NCBI GenBank assembly: GCA_011109175.1
Contig: RDEW01000022.1
Span: 1 to 64,000 of the forward strand
Reading direction: 5' to 3'
DNA: 64,000 nucleotides
Source of the DNA: Dicyema japonicum
Lineage: Eukaryota > Dicyemida > Rhombozoa > Dicyemidae
Under the pieces are notes generated by a model, which made no database searches, was not told the origin of the DNA, and was given only the letters and a program-made list of their open reading frames with translations. A program made the position numbers and the translations under genes. Position 1 is the stretch's first letter. Every line of letters starts with the position of its first letter. Of the stretch, positions 1 to 12,530 are shown in pieces.

Positions 1-540
1 CTTAACTACTGTATTGATTGGAATTACTAACAGCAGTTTTATTAACATGTTGTATTGAATTAGAGAAAGTATGAGGTCGATAGTTTCTTTAGGAAGAGCT
101 ATATTCATAGAATAATTGTAAAAAAAGGTTATTAGTATTAAACTCAGGTTCACAGAATTGAAGAATGTTGCATTGACTACGTGCATTTGAGCTTCACGAT
201 TTAAGATCCTCTTCACCAGACGTCTCCAGCTAGAAAGGTTAGCGACATGTTTAGCTTTAAAGACGGAGAACATGCAGTCATGCCAGTTGCTATGTGGGAA
301 CCTTATCAGTCTTCCAGTCGTTGACGTACTTCTTATTATTTTCGAAAAGTTAGCTTGTTACACTTTTTTCTCAATAGCTCATATAGTCCTCCATATTGAG
401 TTTCTACTCATAGTCCATATCATAAAACTGTTTCACCTAAAAATCATCAAATCTTGTTCATGCTCGAAATCATTCAATATAATGTAAAAGTTGTAGCATT
501 TTCATGATTGCAACGTAAATTATTATTAAAAAGCACTTTC
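1..540. other. No gene recognised
   Basis: AT-rich DNA. A 71-codon open frame at 272-487 has no recognisable motif and is of a length expected by chance in this composition. Confidence 0.5.
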
Positions 541-735
541 TTTAGAGAGCCTGACACTGGAGTGTAGGAGGCGGAGCCCGGAGATGCCATATGGTAGGGT
601 TGGACAATTGGAGTTGTTTCAGCAACCAGAATCGAACCTGCCTGAGGAGGCTGACAAACAGGCAGGGGAGGAAGATTGTTGATTATTACATATTAACTTG
701 TTATTGTTGGCTAAATAAAGTGAAGTAATAATAAT
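541..735 (+). mobile_element. 3' end of an RLE-type LINE (R4/Dong-like), 5'-truncated
   Basis: This block matches the 3' UTR of the long element at 60480-63660 (there about 63473-63660). Shared landmarks are AGAGCCTGACACTGGAGT at the start, a stretch around CAGCAACCAGAATCGAACC, and an end near a TAAATAAAGTG motif followed by a short TAA run at 729-740. No coding sequence remains, so this is a severely 5'-truncated insertion, the usual outcome of target-primed reverse transcription. A related minus-strand 3' end lies at 52035-52566. Confidence 0.8.
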
Positions 736-1884
736 AATAGCACCAGAAACCACGGTTACACAAACTAACTAGATTAGATATTAATGATATTAATTTTGTT
801 CTTGTTTATTCATCATATTTTCATGATTAATTATCACGACATCGAATCTCATTGAAGAAATTGGCATATTTGAATAAAGAAAATAGAGTAATGAAAAATG
901 TGAAAAAATAGACGGAGTTCAACGTACGGAGGGTGACAATATATAAAGTTATTTTCATATTTAAAAATCATAGAATTTACCAAAATGATTTCATTCGATT
1001 CTTCTGGAGAAGACGTCGCTAAAAAGTTGTCTTAGCGGCATAGAGTTGAATAGGTGTATTGACCTATTTGTTGTTCCAAAAAATTATATAAGAATGTGTC
1101 ATATACTTTACCATTCTAGACAAGTCGATGTCTTCTAGAAGGCTTAATAGTTTATGAATAAAACCAAAAAAATTCAGTTCACAATCCATTTAATGTCTGA
1201 AAATGCCGTTTCTACCTAAAATTTTTCTTGAAAAATCAATTTGAATTTCATACCGTTTATAGAAGGGAGAAAGTGAATCTGCATTCATAAAAATACATGA
1301 GGGTTACCCCAAAAGTGATATAAAAATAATTATAGAATAGCGATGAGTTCCAAAAATCATGTTAGATAGAAAAGATAGAAATTACGTAAACAATTCCAAT
1401 CAGTGGAAGTTAAACTGAAGATTTTCACAATACCAAAACCAGTAAGAAAAATGATAACTTGAGATTGAATAAATAAAGGACATATAAAACTCCATTAAAT
1501 GTCTAAAATCCGTTATAAATAACATGGCCCTGCAGTTCTATTAGAACAACCAAGTTAGCTGAATGATTTAAGCATGCACACAAAATGTGAACTATTTCAT
1601 TTCATGAAGAGTCAAGCGAATGAAATTAGCTTTCGAACTTACAATATTAAATGAGGAAATTGAGCAACTATGGATATTATGTTGTGCGTGTGGTGACTAG
1701 TCAATTCCAAGTACTCCGTTAGTAAGAGATAAAATTAAAAATTTTCCTTCATCGGATCAAAAAGTAATTTTCGAAGAATAAAAAATCAATTTGAATTCAG
1801 CCGGGAAAATGATTAATTATAAATTTGTTAAGAAATAGTGTATACTGGTGCCACGTGATCAGCATAATTTGTATAGGTAATTTG
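736..1884. other. No gene recognised
   Basis: AT-rich sequence without a convincing open frame, repeat or RNA feature. Confidence 0.5.
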
Positions 1885-2010
1885 GCTAGATAAATGGATT
1901 TATAAGAAGACAGCCGAATTGATGATAAACAATGTCAAAATCCCATACAACAAATCTCAAAAAATCCTGGGAATAACCTTCGACGTGCACGTGTTTTTTT
2001 CTAAATTTTG
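1885..2010 (+). mobile_element. LINE reverse transcriptase fragment (jockey/I-like)
   Basis: A plus-strand frame reads KILGITFD followed by VHVFF. This is the segment after the palm domain (consensus LGVTFD..LTF) found in jockey/I/CR1-group reverse transcriptases. The same motif recurs in this window at 10.97, 24.15, 30.03 and 38.98 kb. The frame closes soon after, so only a relic of about 40 codons remains. Confidence 0.5.
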
Positions 2011-2045
2011 ATAGCGTTCTTATAAACTGCGAAATCAAAATAATA

Positions 2046-2366
2046 TTGGTTGAAATATATCTCTCAGAGCTATGGAGAATAGGAAGCCTTCTTATCCAAG
2101 GAGTATATCGAGCCATGCAGGGTCAATCAGTCTCATGGACAAATGCTGAAATCTTCTTAGTTACCAACAAATGGGATGAAAATCGACGCTATGATAAACT
2201 TTTGAAAAAAATGCTACTTACAACTGCTCCAAATCCCAGAGTCTTAATAAAAATGGGATCTGCGACCAACATGAAGATATTCGGCTCTTCGTCTGCGTGC
2301 GTGGTTTTGCTGGCTAGAAGGATGAGCTTAGACGAATACAAAAATAATCAAAATGGGATCACATGA
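2046..2366 (+). CDS. Unrecognised 106-codon open frame
   Basis: I do not recognise this frame. It starts with ATG, is basic in its second half and has no signal peptide or transmembrane segment. It follows directly after a LINE relic at 1885-2010 and could be an unrecognised piece of that element, a host exon, or chance. Confidence 0.2.
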   Translation: MVEIYLSELWRIGSLLIQGVYRAMQGQSVSWTNAEIFLVTNKWDENRRYDKLLKKMLLTTAPNPRVLIKMGSATNMKIFGSSSACVVLLARRMSLDEYKNNQNGIT

Positions 2367-2839
2367 TTAGTTAGTTTAGTTTTATTGAGGATCTTGGATA
2401 TTTTTTGTTATAGGAAATACTTTGGAGGAAGATAAAAATATAATATTGGCCCAATAATAGATAGGATTGAAAAATAATAGTAAAATTGTTCCAAAATATG
2501 GATAATAAGAGAAATGAATATGAAATATGTAAATAAAAGAATAATTTTCTTTATTTTCAGCAATAATACTGTCTTCACTATTAAAAAGGATAGAATTGTA
2601 ATATGAGAGATAAATCAAAAAGTTATCCGATAAAATTTTGATTGATCTGGTTACTTTCAATAGTGGAAAAAAATTACACGAAAATAGATTAGCAACAGCT
2701 GCCAATAAAAATGCGGTCTAACCGCGATTTTAAACCTTTATTTAATTATTTAATAAATGGTTAACCATGCGTAATTTCATTATAAATAATTTTATATTTA
2801 AAAAATTTTTATTTAACAACCCAAAACCACTGTATATCC

Positions 2840-3060
2840 TAGCTAATTATCACGTTATTCCGATGCATTTTAACAGTGACTTCATCTTTGCATGGTGTTC
2901 TTTCCTCGTGCCCGCGTATGAACGTACAGGACGGTTGACTGATTTTTCAAAGCCACATTCCCTTGATCTGCAGTCTAGTCAAATAAGACCTCAGAGGTGT
3001 CGGTCTAGTTCGGTGATTTCTAGAAATCGAATAGTTGAATATCGACGTTAAGAAGGTGAC
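2840..3060 (-). mobile_element. 3' end of a CR1/jockey-like LINE, decayed
   Basis: The minus-strand translation resembles the better preserved copy at 31010-31260. Shared segments are LDCRSRE (31-kb copy LDSRSRE), a downstream RSYAGTRKEH-type stretch (31-kb copy FMRGHEKRT) and a 3' tail near CTAATTATCACGT on the plus strand. This is the C-terminus and 3' UTR of a LINE reverse transcriptase. Stops interrupt it. Confidence 0.55.
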
Positions 3061-6000
3061 TCCAATACAATGTCCTCAAGCCTATAAGAACCAAGAAATT
3101 GAAGTAAACGTCCAGTCTATGCAGCTGTAAAATCTTCCAGTTGAGTGGTGAACAAATAACAAATACGATTTTAAAAAAATTAACAGCTAGTTTATTAAGA
3201 CTAGCCGCTTTCAGCATTGATTACTCATTCTTTCACCATTCTTAAGAAAATGCGTCAATGAGCCAACTCCTCTCTCATAACTATCTTTTCCTGATAAAAT
3301 TACCAATACAATTCAGCAAGATAAGTGAGTTACCCCTATTAATCCCAGAAATTTTGAGTGCAGCCGGTTTAAAAACTATCTGTCCTCGCTGACTTTCGTA
3401 TCTCTTTAAGAATTTCGGTTCTTTTCAAGGTTGATCTTGTGAATTGTCGTTATTTCATATTAATTTACTTTGTATTTCAATAAAGTCAAATGGCTTAGCA
3501 ACAAATGTTGACCTTAAAGTTAAAGAGAAATTTGAAGAATTAAAAGAACAGATATAGTCGTAACAGTCATAGGATTCATCGAGTGTTCGGAATTTCCAAA
3601 TTCTTGTTTTGTGCAGGTCCAAGTACTCACGTTGTATAAAAATTTAGGTTTCAAAGCTACATTATATAGACAGACTCTGTACAAGACAGATCTTCTTTAT
3701 CTTGTCAGTGTGACAGATGCCAGTTTTATTCTTCTTGTAGTGTCCTTTGCCTTTGAGAAAGGACCCTATTCACGAATTGTAAGAAAATGCGTTGACTATA
3801 CTGTTTGTTTTGTACCATCGTCCCTAGATAGTTTCCACCTTATTAACTGAAGAAGAGTTTCCAAGTGGATAATTGGTCGATAATGAGCTGGTAACGTATC
3901 TTTTATCCATTATGACATAGTTCTAGTAATTGGATGTCTTCATCTCCTCAATGTAGAAATAACATCTCATGCACTTTCTTAATGGACTCAGGAAACCAAA
4001 GAAGCATAAGATCTACAAATGACTGGCTCAATTTGGAAAACTTGGAAAAGTTTGTTTTGAAAAAAGGGAATTATTTTTAGTTGTTAAATACAAAAGCTCT
4101 CGTAGCAATGTGTTGTAAAGAACTTTAGAGATCTCAACTAAGATGTCTTGATAATAGTATTTGTCAGTCAGAAAGGAATATTTTTTCCATTAAGATCTTT
4201 TGGATTTCCTGAACCACAAAGACAAGAAAAACATACAAGTCCTTGCAGTTTAGAGGTCCTATTCAATAGAGTGAAAGAATAATGAACTTTTATCTTGCAA
4301 TCCACGACTGGGTATCACCTACAAGAGAAAGTAAGAAACTAAGGAAATGGAAGAAAACTTTGATCGAATAGCTAATAATGAATATGCCCATTAAGTCAGT
4401 GAACCCAACCTTTTTGTTACGTTACATTAATAAACGTTAGACAATTTTACCACGGCGTGGTGTTGAGCAATCACAGCACAGCTCACAAGGCACACAAACA
4501 CACTTACAACACTAGCGACTAAGCTTACAAGTCGTATGACTAATTTTATCACAAAGCGTACAAACTGAGATAAATAACATAAACATTACGCAAGCTACAT
4601 TTTTCGCCGACCAGGTACCACATCGTCTACGGATCGCACCGGTCTGAGGACTGCTGGTTAAGATCACAACATTAAGCCACCTGGTTCAATCGACAAATAG
4701 ATACCTTTTCAGAAATCTAACTAAAAATACATTTTTCAAAACATTATTTATTATAATTTAAATTAAATTATTAGAATTATGCAAAATATTATATAATTAT
4801 ACTCAATTTATTCACATAATAATTGAATAATCACTAATATATAAACTATCTCAAATACAGAGATTCACCATAAATAGTGCAATATTCAATAATTTCATTC
4901 GTAAACATAAAAGTCAAACAAATGTCAAAAAATGTATTTTCTAAACGTCTCAACTGTATTTTGCAAGAAGACAACAAAGAGAAAATACTAAGCCTAAGTT
5001 ATCGTCAAAAATATTCAACTTGAATAAATATTCCAAAATATGACATCTCATTGTTAACAGATAAATCAATAATATAATCTGGAGTCTATAGTGTTTTCTG
5101 TACGTTTAGAAAACTTTAGTCAATGGAATTAAAGAAATGTAAATTGAATGTCGTTAATTTTAAAATTTTTTCTCTTTGAAAATTTCAACTATAATGGTAT
5201 TTTCGTGATTCCATCTTTATCTATCCATTTCTCGAAAATTATTATTCTGTCACAGAAAAATTAGTAATCAGAAATCAAAAACTCTTTTATATTGATGCCA
5301 CTAAAACTTCAACACAAAACATAGAACCAAATTAAACTTATCGAATAATTGATATGAAAAAAAACTAACGACATAACCGACCTATTACAGTATATTTTCA
5401 GGGAGGTAAAATCGTGACTGAAACGTATTGTACGGGAAAAGATGTGATTCCCAGAAGAAGAATTATTTCCTTTCTGGAGGTTATTAGAACTTGAAGCTTG
5501 AACGAGTTAAAGTAGTTTTCTATTTTTTTACAAATTCTTTCACCGATTATACGAGAATTAATATTTGTCTATTTCAAAGCCACTCTCTCAAAGTATCAGG
5601 GCGAACGTCACTTTTGCATCTCCAATTTACATGATTCCCACCTTAACAGGTGAAACACGTGGTTCTGCGCTGATTTTTCTTGGATAGAGTAGAACTGGGG
5701 TCATCCATGGAATAATATAGTTAAAAATATTTTATATTAAAATTGAAATTGTGCCGCAAATGACTACCATAACTGAAGTCCATTAACAGATGCCTACGAG
5801 TTTCTAAGTATTTCAAGCACGTGTTAATATGTCTGAATGATCTCTCCAATATTAAGATATTCCATTGAGTTATATAACGGAACAGCTTTCATTTGACCGT
5901 ACAATCTTGTGTTAAAATACAACAGACAAGACGATGTAATATTGCATATAAATTTAATATTGTGGATATTGTCTCCAAATTTGCATTTTTGTTCTTACAT

Positions 6001-8680
6001 TGATCAGTTACAGTATATCGGATATAATCAGTAAATCAAACAAACGAGGACTTAAAAATGACGAACAAGATGATTTTGGAATTTTGGATTTGCTTTGATT
6101 AAAATTAGAAACTACAAGCGAAAGACTACCATAGCCCTAACTGAAGTCCATTTAAATTAAACTCAAAGAAATTTAGCTTAAAACTTCTTAGCAGCGAACA
6201 TTGGATTCAATGTGTCTTGGAACATTGGATTCAATAATTTTCACTGTTCAGCCAAAATGAAAGTTGAGTTTTTACATGTTTCATTTCACATGAAGTCGTC
6301 ATTTGAATATTTAATCGACTAATATCAATTTGAATATTTAACCGAATAAAATGTTGAATTATTTGAAAATTAAAGTCTTAAATAAAACCCCACATGTTTT
6401 TCCTCAAAGCAGACTTGGCCAACTTAGTATTTCATTGCCCCAGTTTTTTTAATTTTGCGAAAGCAAGAATCGGACTTTAAATTTGTGAATCCAATCCATT
6501 TTTAACTACAGTTTTCCAATGAGCGATATGTTATATCTACTTTAGGGATAATAAGATATCAAATGTACCCAAGTAAATCCTTGATCCATCGAGTTAAATT
6601 ATCACAAAATCTTCTGACTTATTATCACTATGTTAACTGTCCTAATAAAACAAAAATATAAAACTTTTATTAAATATTAATTTTTAATAATAATAAAACT
6701 TATTAACTAAACTGCGCTGATTGACTAAAATTATGCTGGTTTTGTCTAATGAGATGAGCTGTTCAGGATTCTCGACCCCGCAGGACTCGTCCTCACCTTT
6801 GTCGGTCTGGGATCACTTAGTTAGATGAGAACTTTTATTTCTTTCTCTTTGACCCAGTGATCCTGGGGGTAATAATAATAATGCTGTTTTAAGGAGGACT
6901 ATAGATTCAGAAGCGTTACTAGCTTAGGCAATTCTAATTGTTGTTTGACTATTGGAAAATGGTTAGTGTATTTGGTGTCACTGATATTTAGGCTCGGTAG
7001 GATAGAAGAGGGGTATTCCCATTCCGGAAAAGATGCAAAGAAAACTTGCTAGTCTGATCGACTAATTCTGTCAATACTGCCTAATGACTACTATTTTCAG
7101 ATAGATATTTAATCTGAAGGTATTCGTTCCTGAACAACCGTTGGAAGTGAAAATAGCTAAATAATACAAATTTAAAATAACTTAATTAGAAAGCAGGTCA
7201 AATACATTTACCTACTCAAAGTAAAATATAGTACAGGATTCCCTTTAATTTCACCTCATCCTCCTCATCATCAGTGGTGTCTCACTTAGTCATTTAGGAC
7301 TCTATCTTTCTTTTTAGCGTGGTTATTTAAGGCAGTTATGAGTGGAAAGGATAAAAAGTGTATTTATGACAATGAATAAATTTCCTTAGTAAATTACAAA
7401 TAGAATTAACCTGGTTTAACATAGATTACATTATAATATGTGAACTGCTTTAGCATTTGTTGCAGTACCTTTGCCTCCGGAACTTATGTACAAAATGAAC
7501 AATGAAACCGTGACCTTAAACCGCATCTAGTTCAATTACGCGTAAAAATCAAGATTTTTGCAAAAAAGTGAGTATAAGGAACATAGATAATCCAAAGCAT
7601 TTAAATAAAATGGTATGTTTTAACGAAACAAATTTATAGATAATAAAAATGTTGATTTTTTAAATTATTGTTCTTTAATGGCTTTACTAAGCTCCATAAA
7701 TTCATCAATTCTTAAACTAATAAAATTAAACATACTGTTTTTTCTTTCTTTTAGTAAATGAATCAACCGATTTTTTGTTTCTAAAATTTAAATAAATTAA
7801 AAATAAATTATTAATAAAATATTTAAAATTTAAATAAAAATTACTTTATGTTCTTAGTGTTTAAATAATCTTTAACTTTTTGAAAAGAAGACTCTTGTGG
7901 CCATTTCTCTATTTCCATGAGAGAGTCAGTTTTTACAGGATTTTGTATTTCTCGGAAAAATTTAACAGGGACAACTTTCTCTCCAAATTTTACGCTTCAA
8001 TTTTCTTCTTCCTTCCTTATTCAAACCAGACGCTTTGAGGGTTTTGTTAGTGATCACGGATGCTGTATCGTTGAGTGTAAAACAAGTTGAAAGGCCGTCA
8101 GAATTTTCGTCAAATGTTTCATTCTTTTAGTTAAAGTACCAATTAATTTGTGGGGATTCGCTTTTGAAGCTGTTTACCCTTTGAAAGTTTTCTCCGATAA
8201 ACGTTCTTACGACTCATGTGGAGATTTAAATTTTATAAATATTTTATTAAAAATTATATTTTTTAATTTACAAAATAAATTTAAATTTTATTATATTTTA
8301 TAATTCACATTTTTATTTTCACACAATTACCTACCTGATCGAATGATACCGTTTACTCTGTGGCTTTCTCAAATTATGAGTTATGTGATCCAAATGTCTC
8401 AGAAAACGTCCATTTCTAATCTGCATTCAAATAGGATTTCTCTATTCCTTTTTTTCAGCAAAGGGGTTCCACAATGAAGAATTTGATGGACGTATACTTG
8501 GAGAAGATACGCCTTAGTCTGACCATACGAACTGAGTAATCCTTGATTTGATGGTAGTTAACACTTAACTTCTTTCTTTATTATGTTTTTCTTTGATTCC
8601 TTTGTTGTTATTAATTTTTATGGATAACAAAAGAATTTATTACATTTAGAAACAATCATTCTGACTGAGGATCATACAGT
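3061..8680. other. Long AT-rich stretch, no gene recognised
   Basis: No open frame here has recognisable motifs. 4440-4700 is somewhat less AT-rich and unassigned. 6190-6360 has small direct repeats (ACATTGGATTCAAT twice; TTTGAATATTTAA twice). Confidence 0.45.
6765..6882 (+). repeat. Short retroposon-like block with TAA-repeat tail
   Basis: A locally GC-richer block (CTCGACCCCGCAGGACTCG onward) ends in a TAATAATAATAATG run, like the 3' ends of the retroposons elsewhere in the window. I found no second copy by eye, so its identity as a retroposon is tentative. Confidence 0.3.
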
Positions 8681-8684
8681 ATTC

Positions 8685-9065
8685 CCCTGATTTCATGGCT
8701 ATTTTTCTTAAAGATGGTGAGAGTGATTCGCACAAATAACGATTAGCTTTAATGGAAATATCCAGTGAAATTTCATTCTCTAAACGACCCAGGAATTCGC
8801 GCGTCGAAGGGCAGGGGAATCAGATGTTTCAAATCAAACTAAGCAAAAAAACATTTTTTAGGTAGGACTGCGTATTTTGCTCGCTTTGATCTCTCTCCTT
8901 CTCAGCGGTAGAGCAGGCTCCAGAAGAACTCAGATTTACATTGAAGGAGCTATTTGTTGATTAGATGAAGTCCTATACATGAGGTTACACGGCTTCAGAT
9001 GGGAAAATGGTCACCCCATGGAGTCGTTTTGCTTCAAGTCTGCAAAAGGAAATAGGTAAATGTCG
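8685..9065 (-). mobile_element. Decayed 3' fragment of an RLE-type LINE family
   Basis: On the minus strand this matches the C-terminal and 3' part of the element at 16080-17450. Shared stretches include the run corresponding to plus-strand CTCCTTCTCAGCGGTAGAGCAGGCTC (in pieces) and the end around GGCTATT...GTGATTCGC, equivalent to the family 3' terminus. It is heavily mutated and non-coding now. A better copy of the same part lies at 56455-56860. Confidence 0.55.
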
Positions 9066-9199
9066 AGCGCAAATGAATCTATTTTACCTTTGGCATTTAT
9101 TTAATTATTCAAAGCAAAAAACAGCGCTTTTCGTCCGTAGTAGACCAAATTAGACTTTTTAAGAATCCTATACATTAGAGGAAAAAATTTGTTTGTTGA

Positions 9200-11205
9200 A
9201 TAATTCACCTCCTTATGAATTTATAAATAATAATTTATTCATTACTTTTAGATTGACAGATTTTATATGCCAATCACGAATTTGCTATTTAACAATATAT
9301 TCGAGATTAATTTATAAACTTGAAATATCGTTCCACGTTTAATTGACAATAGCAAATAATTTAGCAGAATTTAATGTCGTTTATAAAATTTATAAATAAT
9401 CATAATATATAATTTATTCTTAAATTTGCATTTAATTTAAATATGAATATTATAGTGATAACCAAATAATATCATTTCGAATTTGATGTGATTTATTATT
9501 CCAAGTCATACTTCTATCAATACTCAGTGAATTCCCTTTACTACTTCATTGTCAAAGACTTCTCTTCCTTCCCCTATTCCTTCTCTTCTCACCTTTTAAC
9601 TAGAGAAAATCATGCGATTCACTCATCTCAAATAGCACCGTTCAAGATGGAACAAAAAAAGATCGTTTCTTTCCCCACTCCAATAAACACCAATATTACT
9701 TAAAGAGGGGACTGAATAAGACAGGAAATATGAAGTTTTGACTATTTTTTTTATTGTGAGTAGACATTGATAAATTAATGATTTTTAAATATCTAGTCAT
9801 TTTATATCAGAGTATAATTTAATATTAAATAATGGTTGTAAATGAAATCTGAATATTTATTAACCAACAAAACCCCATGTTAATTTTAATTAAATTAGTA
9901 TCATAAGTACCGTCAAAGCGATCACTCCCAATAATGTTGCAAAGCGATGATTTGCAGACGAAGTTGTGCGTATAAGATTATTTAGCGGAAAAAGTGTAGC
10001 GGTCGAGTCTACAAATATAAATAATTAATATAATTTTAGGAATAGATTAATAAATATTAATATTGTACCCTCAGTCGTAGTCTCCGTTGATGTTGTCGTA
10101 GTTGGTTCAACTAAAATAATCGCATGAAATATGTGAATTAAAAATGACCCAAATAAACGACATAATCTACTAATTTTTTATTTACCTCGAATAGGATTAG
10201 TAGATCCGCAATTAGTATCTTAAAATCATTATGAAAATAACCATCATAAGAAAAATTTGTGATTTTCCCTGTAATGAATATTTGTATTTTCATTTTTTCC
10301 CCTGTAATTACAAAATCCTGAATTCGTTGTTCAAAAGTATCACACTGATAAACAGTTACGAAATAACGTCTAATAGGAGCATTATAACCATTTCCTAAAC
10401 ATATTTTAAAATGGTACCCGATTTCTGAATAGAAAATATTTTTAATAAAAAATTATTATTCTCTTTTTGAATTAGAAACCTGAGTTCTATATCATCAACC
10501 GTGAATTTGATTATAATATATCCATTACTAAAGTCGATATAAATAACTGTATTGTTAAAATTCGTGATTTTATTCTAAAATTATACAATTTCTTTACATT
10601 TTGCAATTCCGCAACATTAAAAATTCCACCAAATATTATGGAGTACCCCATAAAATCATTGATGTACCAAGTTGGTACCGATTCATTTGATAATTTTGGT
10701 ACTGTTTTGGAATTCGCAAGGCCAATCGAAATAATAATGTACATCACAATCCCTATTAAATTGTTTTATTTTGGCAACCTATAACCATATTTTTTACTAT
10801 TTATTATTATAATTATCCAGGAATAATTTATTATTTATTTATTAAAATAATTTTTTATTTTAATTTAAGTTTAATAAAAATTTATCAATCTCATGACAGT
10901 TTAAATTTAATAAAAAAATTATTGCATTAGAGAAAAACGTCGTGCTTTATGATCTTTACTTTCAATAGAAGATTAACTAACTCGTCGCCTTCATTGACCT
11001 TAAATGGGTAACAATCCCTTCCCAAATTCAACCAAAATAACGAGGGTCACTTATGACCTAATGAGCAAAAAATGTGAGCAACATAATCTCTTTTTACCAC
11101 CGAAAATTGTACTTTGTAGACTACGCTACTTTGATACTACAAGGGATTGCTTCACCCATCAGTAGATCATCTCTAATATCAATATATTCTCTTGTCAATT
11201 AGCCA
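9200..11205 (+). repeat. Segmental duplication, copy 1
   Basis: About 2 kb aligns in the same orientation with 20890-24367, apart from a LINE insertion in copy 2 and indels. It covers a membrane-protein gene and a downstream LINE relic. Sample shared strings are TCTTTCCCCACTCC, GAAGTTTTGACTATTT, GTACCGTCAAAGCGATCAC and CACCCATCAGTAGATCATCTC. In the first ~400 bp copy 2 carries deletions, so the left edge is approximate. Confidence 0.85.
9890..10744 (-). CDS. Small single-pass membrane protein, six exons, family member 1
   Basis: Not a family I recognise; the structure is nevertheless coherent. Exons (plus coordinates): 10598-10744, 10418-10574, 10242-10394, 10186-10218, 10069-10110 and 9890-10008. 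The GT-AG introns between them are 23, 23, 23, 75 and 60 nt, and the joined frame is 651 nt (216 residues plus stop). The protein has a short hydrophobic start (MYIIISIGLANS), an ectodomain with two cysteines (VYQC and DTNC contexts), a Thr-rich stalk (PTTTTSTETTTE) and a C-terminal hydrophobic helix (LLGVIALTVLMILI) ending at the stop. This predicts a type I surface protein with almost no cytoplasmic tail. Without the tiny introns the frame breaks repeatedly; with them it is continuous, and the same introns occur in the paralogue at 23035-23886. Only the 5' start is uncertain, because an upstream exon could exist. Confidence 0.72.
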
Positions 11206-11260
11206 CTGTTGCACGGTTTGGGGTTCTAATATATCCCATACAAACCTTAAAAAATAAACT
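10960..11260 (+). mobile_element. LINE reverse transcriptase relic (jockey/I-like)
   Basis: Matches 24115-24367, the other duplication copy, where the translation is clearer (KTMGVTYDQLMTFKKHV). Here stops and indels interrupt the frame. It lies 3' of the membrane-protein gene, on the opposite strand, and was duplicated together with it. Confidence 0.55.
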
Positions 11261-11799
11261 CCTTTCAAAAGACAATTAACATAGACTTTACAAAGATCCT
11301 TCTCGATATTAAAACCAACCCCGTTCGAGAAACTCCTGATGAATACGGAAGCTCTGCCAAAACATCTAAATCTCCATAAAGTCATTTGTCCACTACGAAA
11401 ATGTGTCGGCACTCTGGAGAAATACAGAGGAAAGATGATGCTCAAAGAGGCTAGGATCACCTGACGACCCATAATCTCTTTTAGTTGTCGGTGATTCTTG
11501 TTCTAAATAAATAAATTAGTTTCGTAGTAATTTAAAGTGCGAGTTCTGTCTAAGCTGAGATTTAATAATGGAAACATCTTAGAAAGAACTGCTGTCGTTG
11601 TTGGCAATTTAAATGAATAATTTTTTTTAATTATGCATAAATATACTTAATATTAAAAATTAAGTATCAAGGCTTCCTTCACACCTTGAGACATGAATGC
11701 CTTAGGTAACGAGCCTCGCTCAATCTGCAAGATGATGGATGGTGGACATATCGATCAAGCGTTCACAACGAAATTTTTGCTCCTCACACACTTTTAGAC

Positions 11800-12530
11800 C
11801 AAAACATAGCAGGTGGCTATTTCACTGCCTTATCATCTATCAGTTTGCCAATCTCGGAAATGGATATGCGTTCAGCTACCGTTTTTAGACACGAAAGACT
11901 TTTTGTATCCCCATGTCTTTTTGTATCTCCTGCACACTGGAAACAATTCTCCCTGTACTTGGATTGGTATGCAGAGTGTCCGATTTGTTGGCATTTATAG
12001 CAAATCTCCGCATCCATTAGCAAGTGACCTTGTTTCTTCCAATAAAAAAAGTCGCATCGGACTAGCGATGTGGCCTCTGCTTTGTATCCGACTGACGCCT
12101 TGGCCATTGGCAAGTCTGTCATCCTCTGAACATTTAAGAGATCTTCCTAGTGGATGGGACCATCTCTTGGAGATAGTTCACGAGATCGCTGTTCTCAACC
12201 CAAAGTGGTAAGTTCTTCATTACAATATCTGATGGCCTCAAGGTTATCTTGGTGATTGTCAGGTCCGAAGAGGCAAGCATCGTTCACGGGTTCTATAAAA
12301 GCTATCGTGTCAGAGTTGATGTAGAATTCAAGGCGAAAGGTGCCTGAGCCTCTGTGGCTCATCCTCGTAGATCTTGATTCGTCGTGAGGGTACAGTACAT
12401 TAAAGATCTTAATGGCGCTCATAGTTGAGTATGCTGAGATTTGAAAATTCAGGTTGTCTGAGTACTCCATAGTGGTGTCGGTCGTTTTCGTATAGCTTTC
12501 ACTAACAGGTTCAGCTTTCTTGCACATGGG
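11800..12530 (-). mobile_element. LINE ORF1 (Gag-like, zinc knuckle) fragment
   Basis: Two overlapping minus-strand frames (12195-12527 and 11817-12122) together read as a jockey/I-type ORF1. The first contains PVNDACLFGPDN. The second contains zinc-knuckle-like segments CYKCQQIGHSAYQ and ENCFQCAGDTKRHG; both have a CxxC start but lack a clean fourth ligand. The break between the frames is near 12150-12195. In this LINE group ORF1 binds the element's RNA. No adjoining ORF2 is visible, so this is an isolated, degraded piece. Confidence 0.55.

Noticed and set aside
4440-4700. Possible LTR or other structured element in a less AT-rich block
   Set aside because: I found no second copy, no terminal repeat and no coding remnant.
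10395-10417. Shared frameshift in both membrane-protein duplicates, suggesting both are pseudogenes
   Set aside because: A 23-nt GT-AG intron at the same place in both copies removes the discrepancy.
11813-12211. 132-codon plus-strand open frame
   Set aside because: It is the complement of a LINE Gag-like frame with zinc-knuckle-type cysteines on the minus strand.
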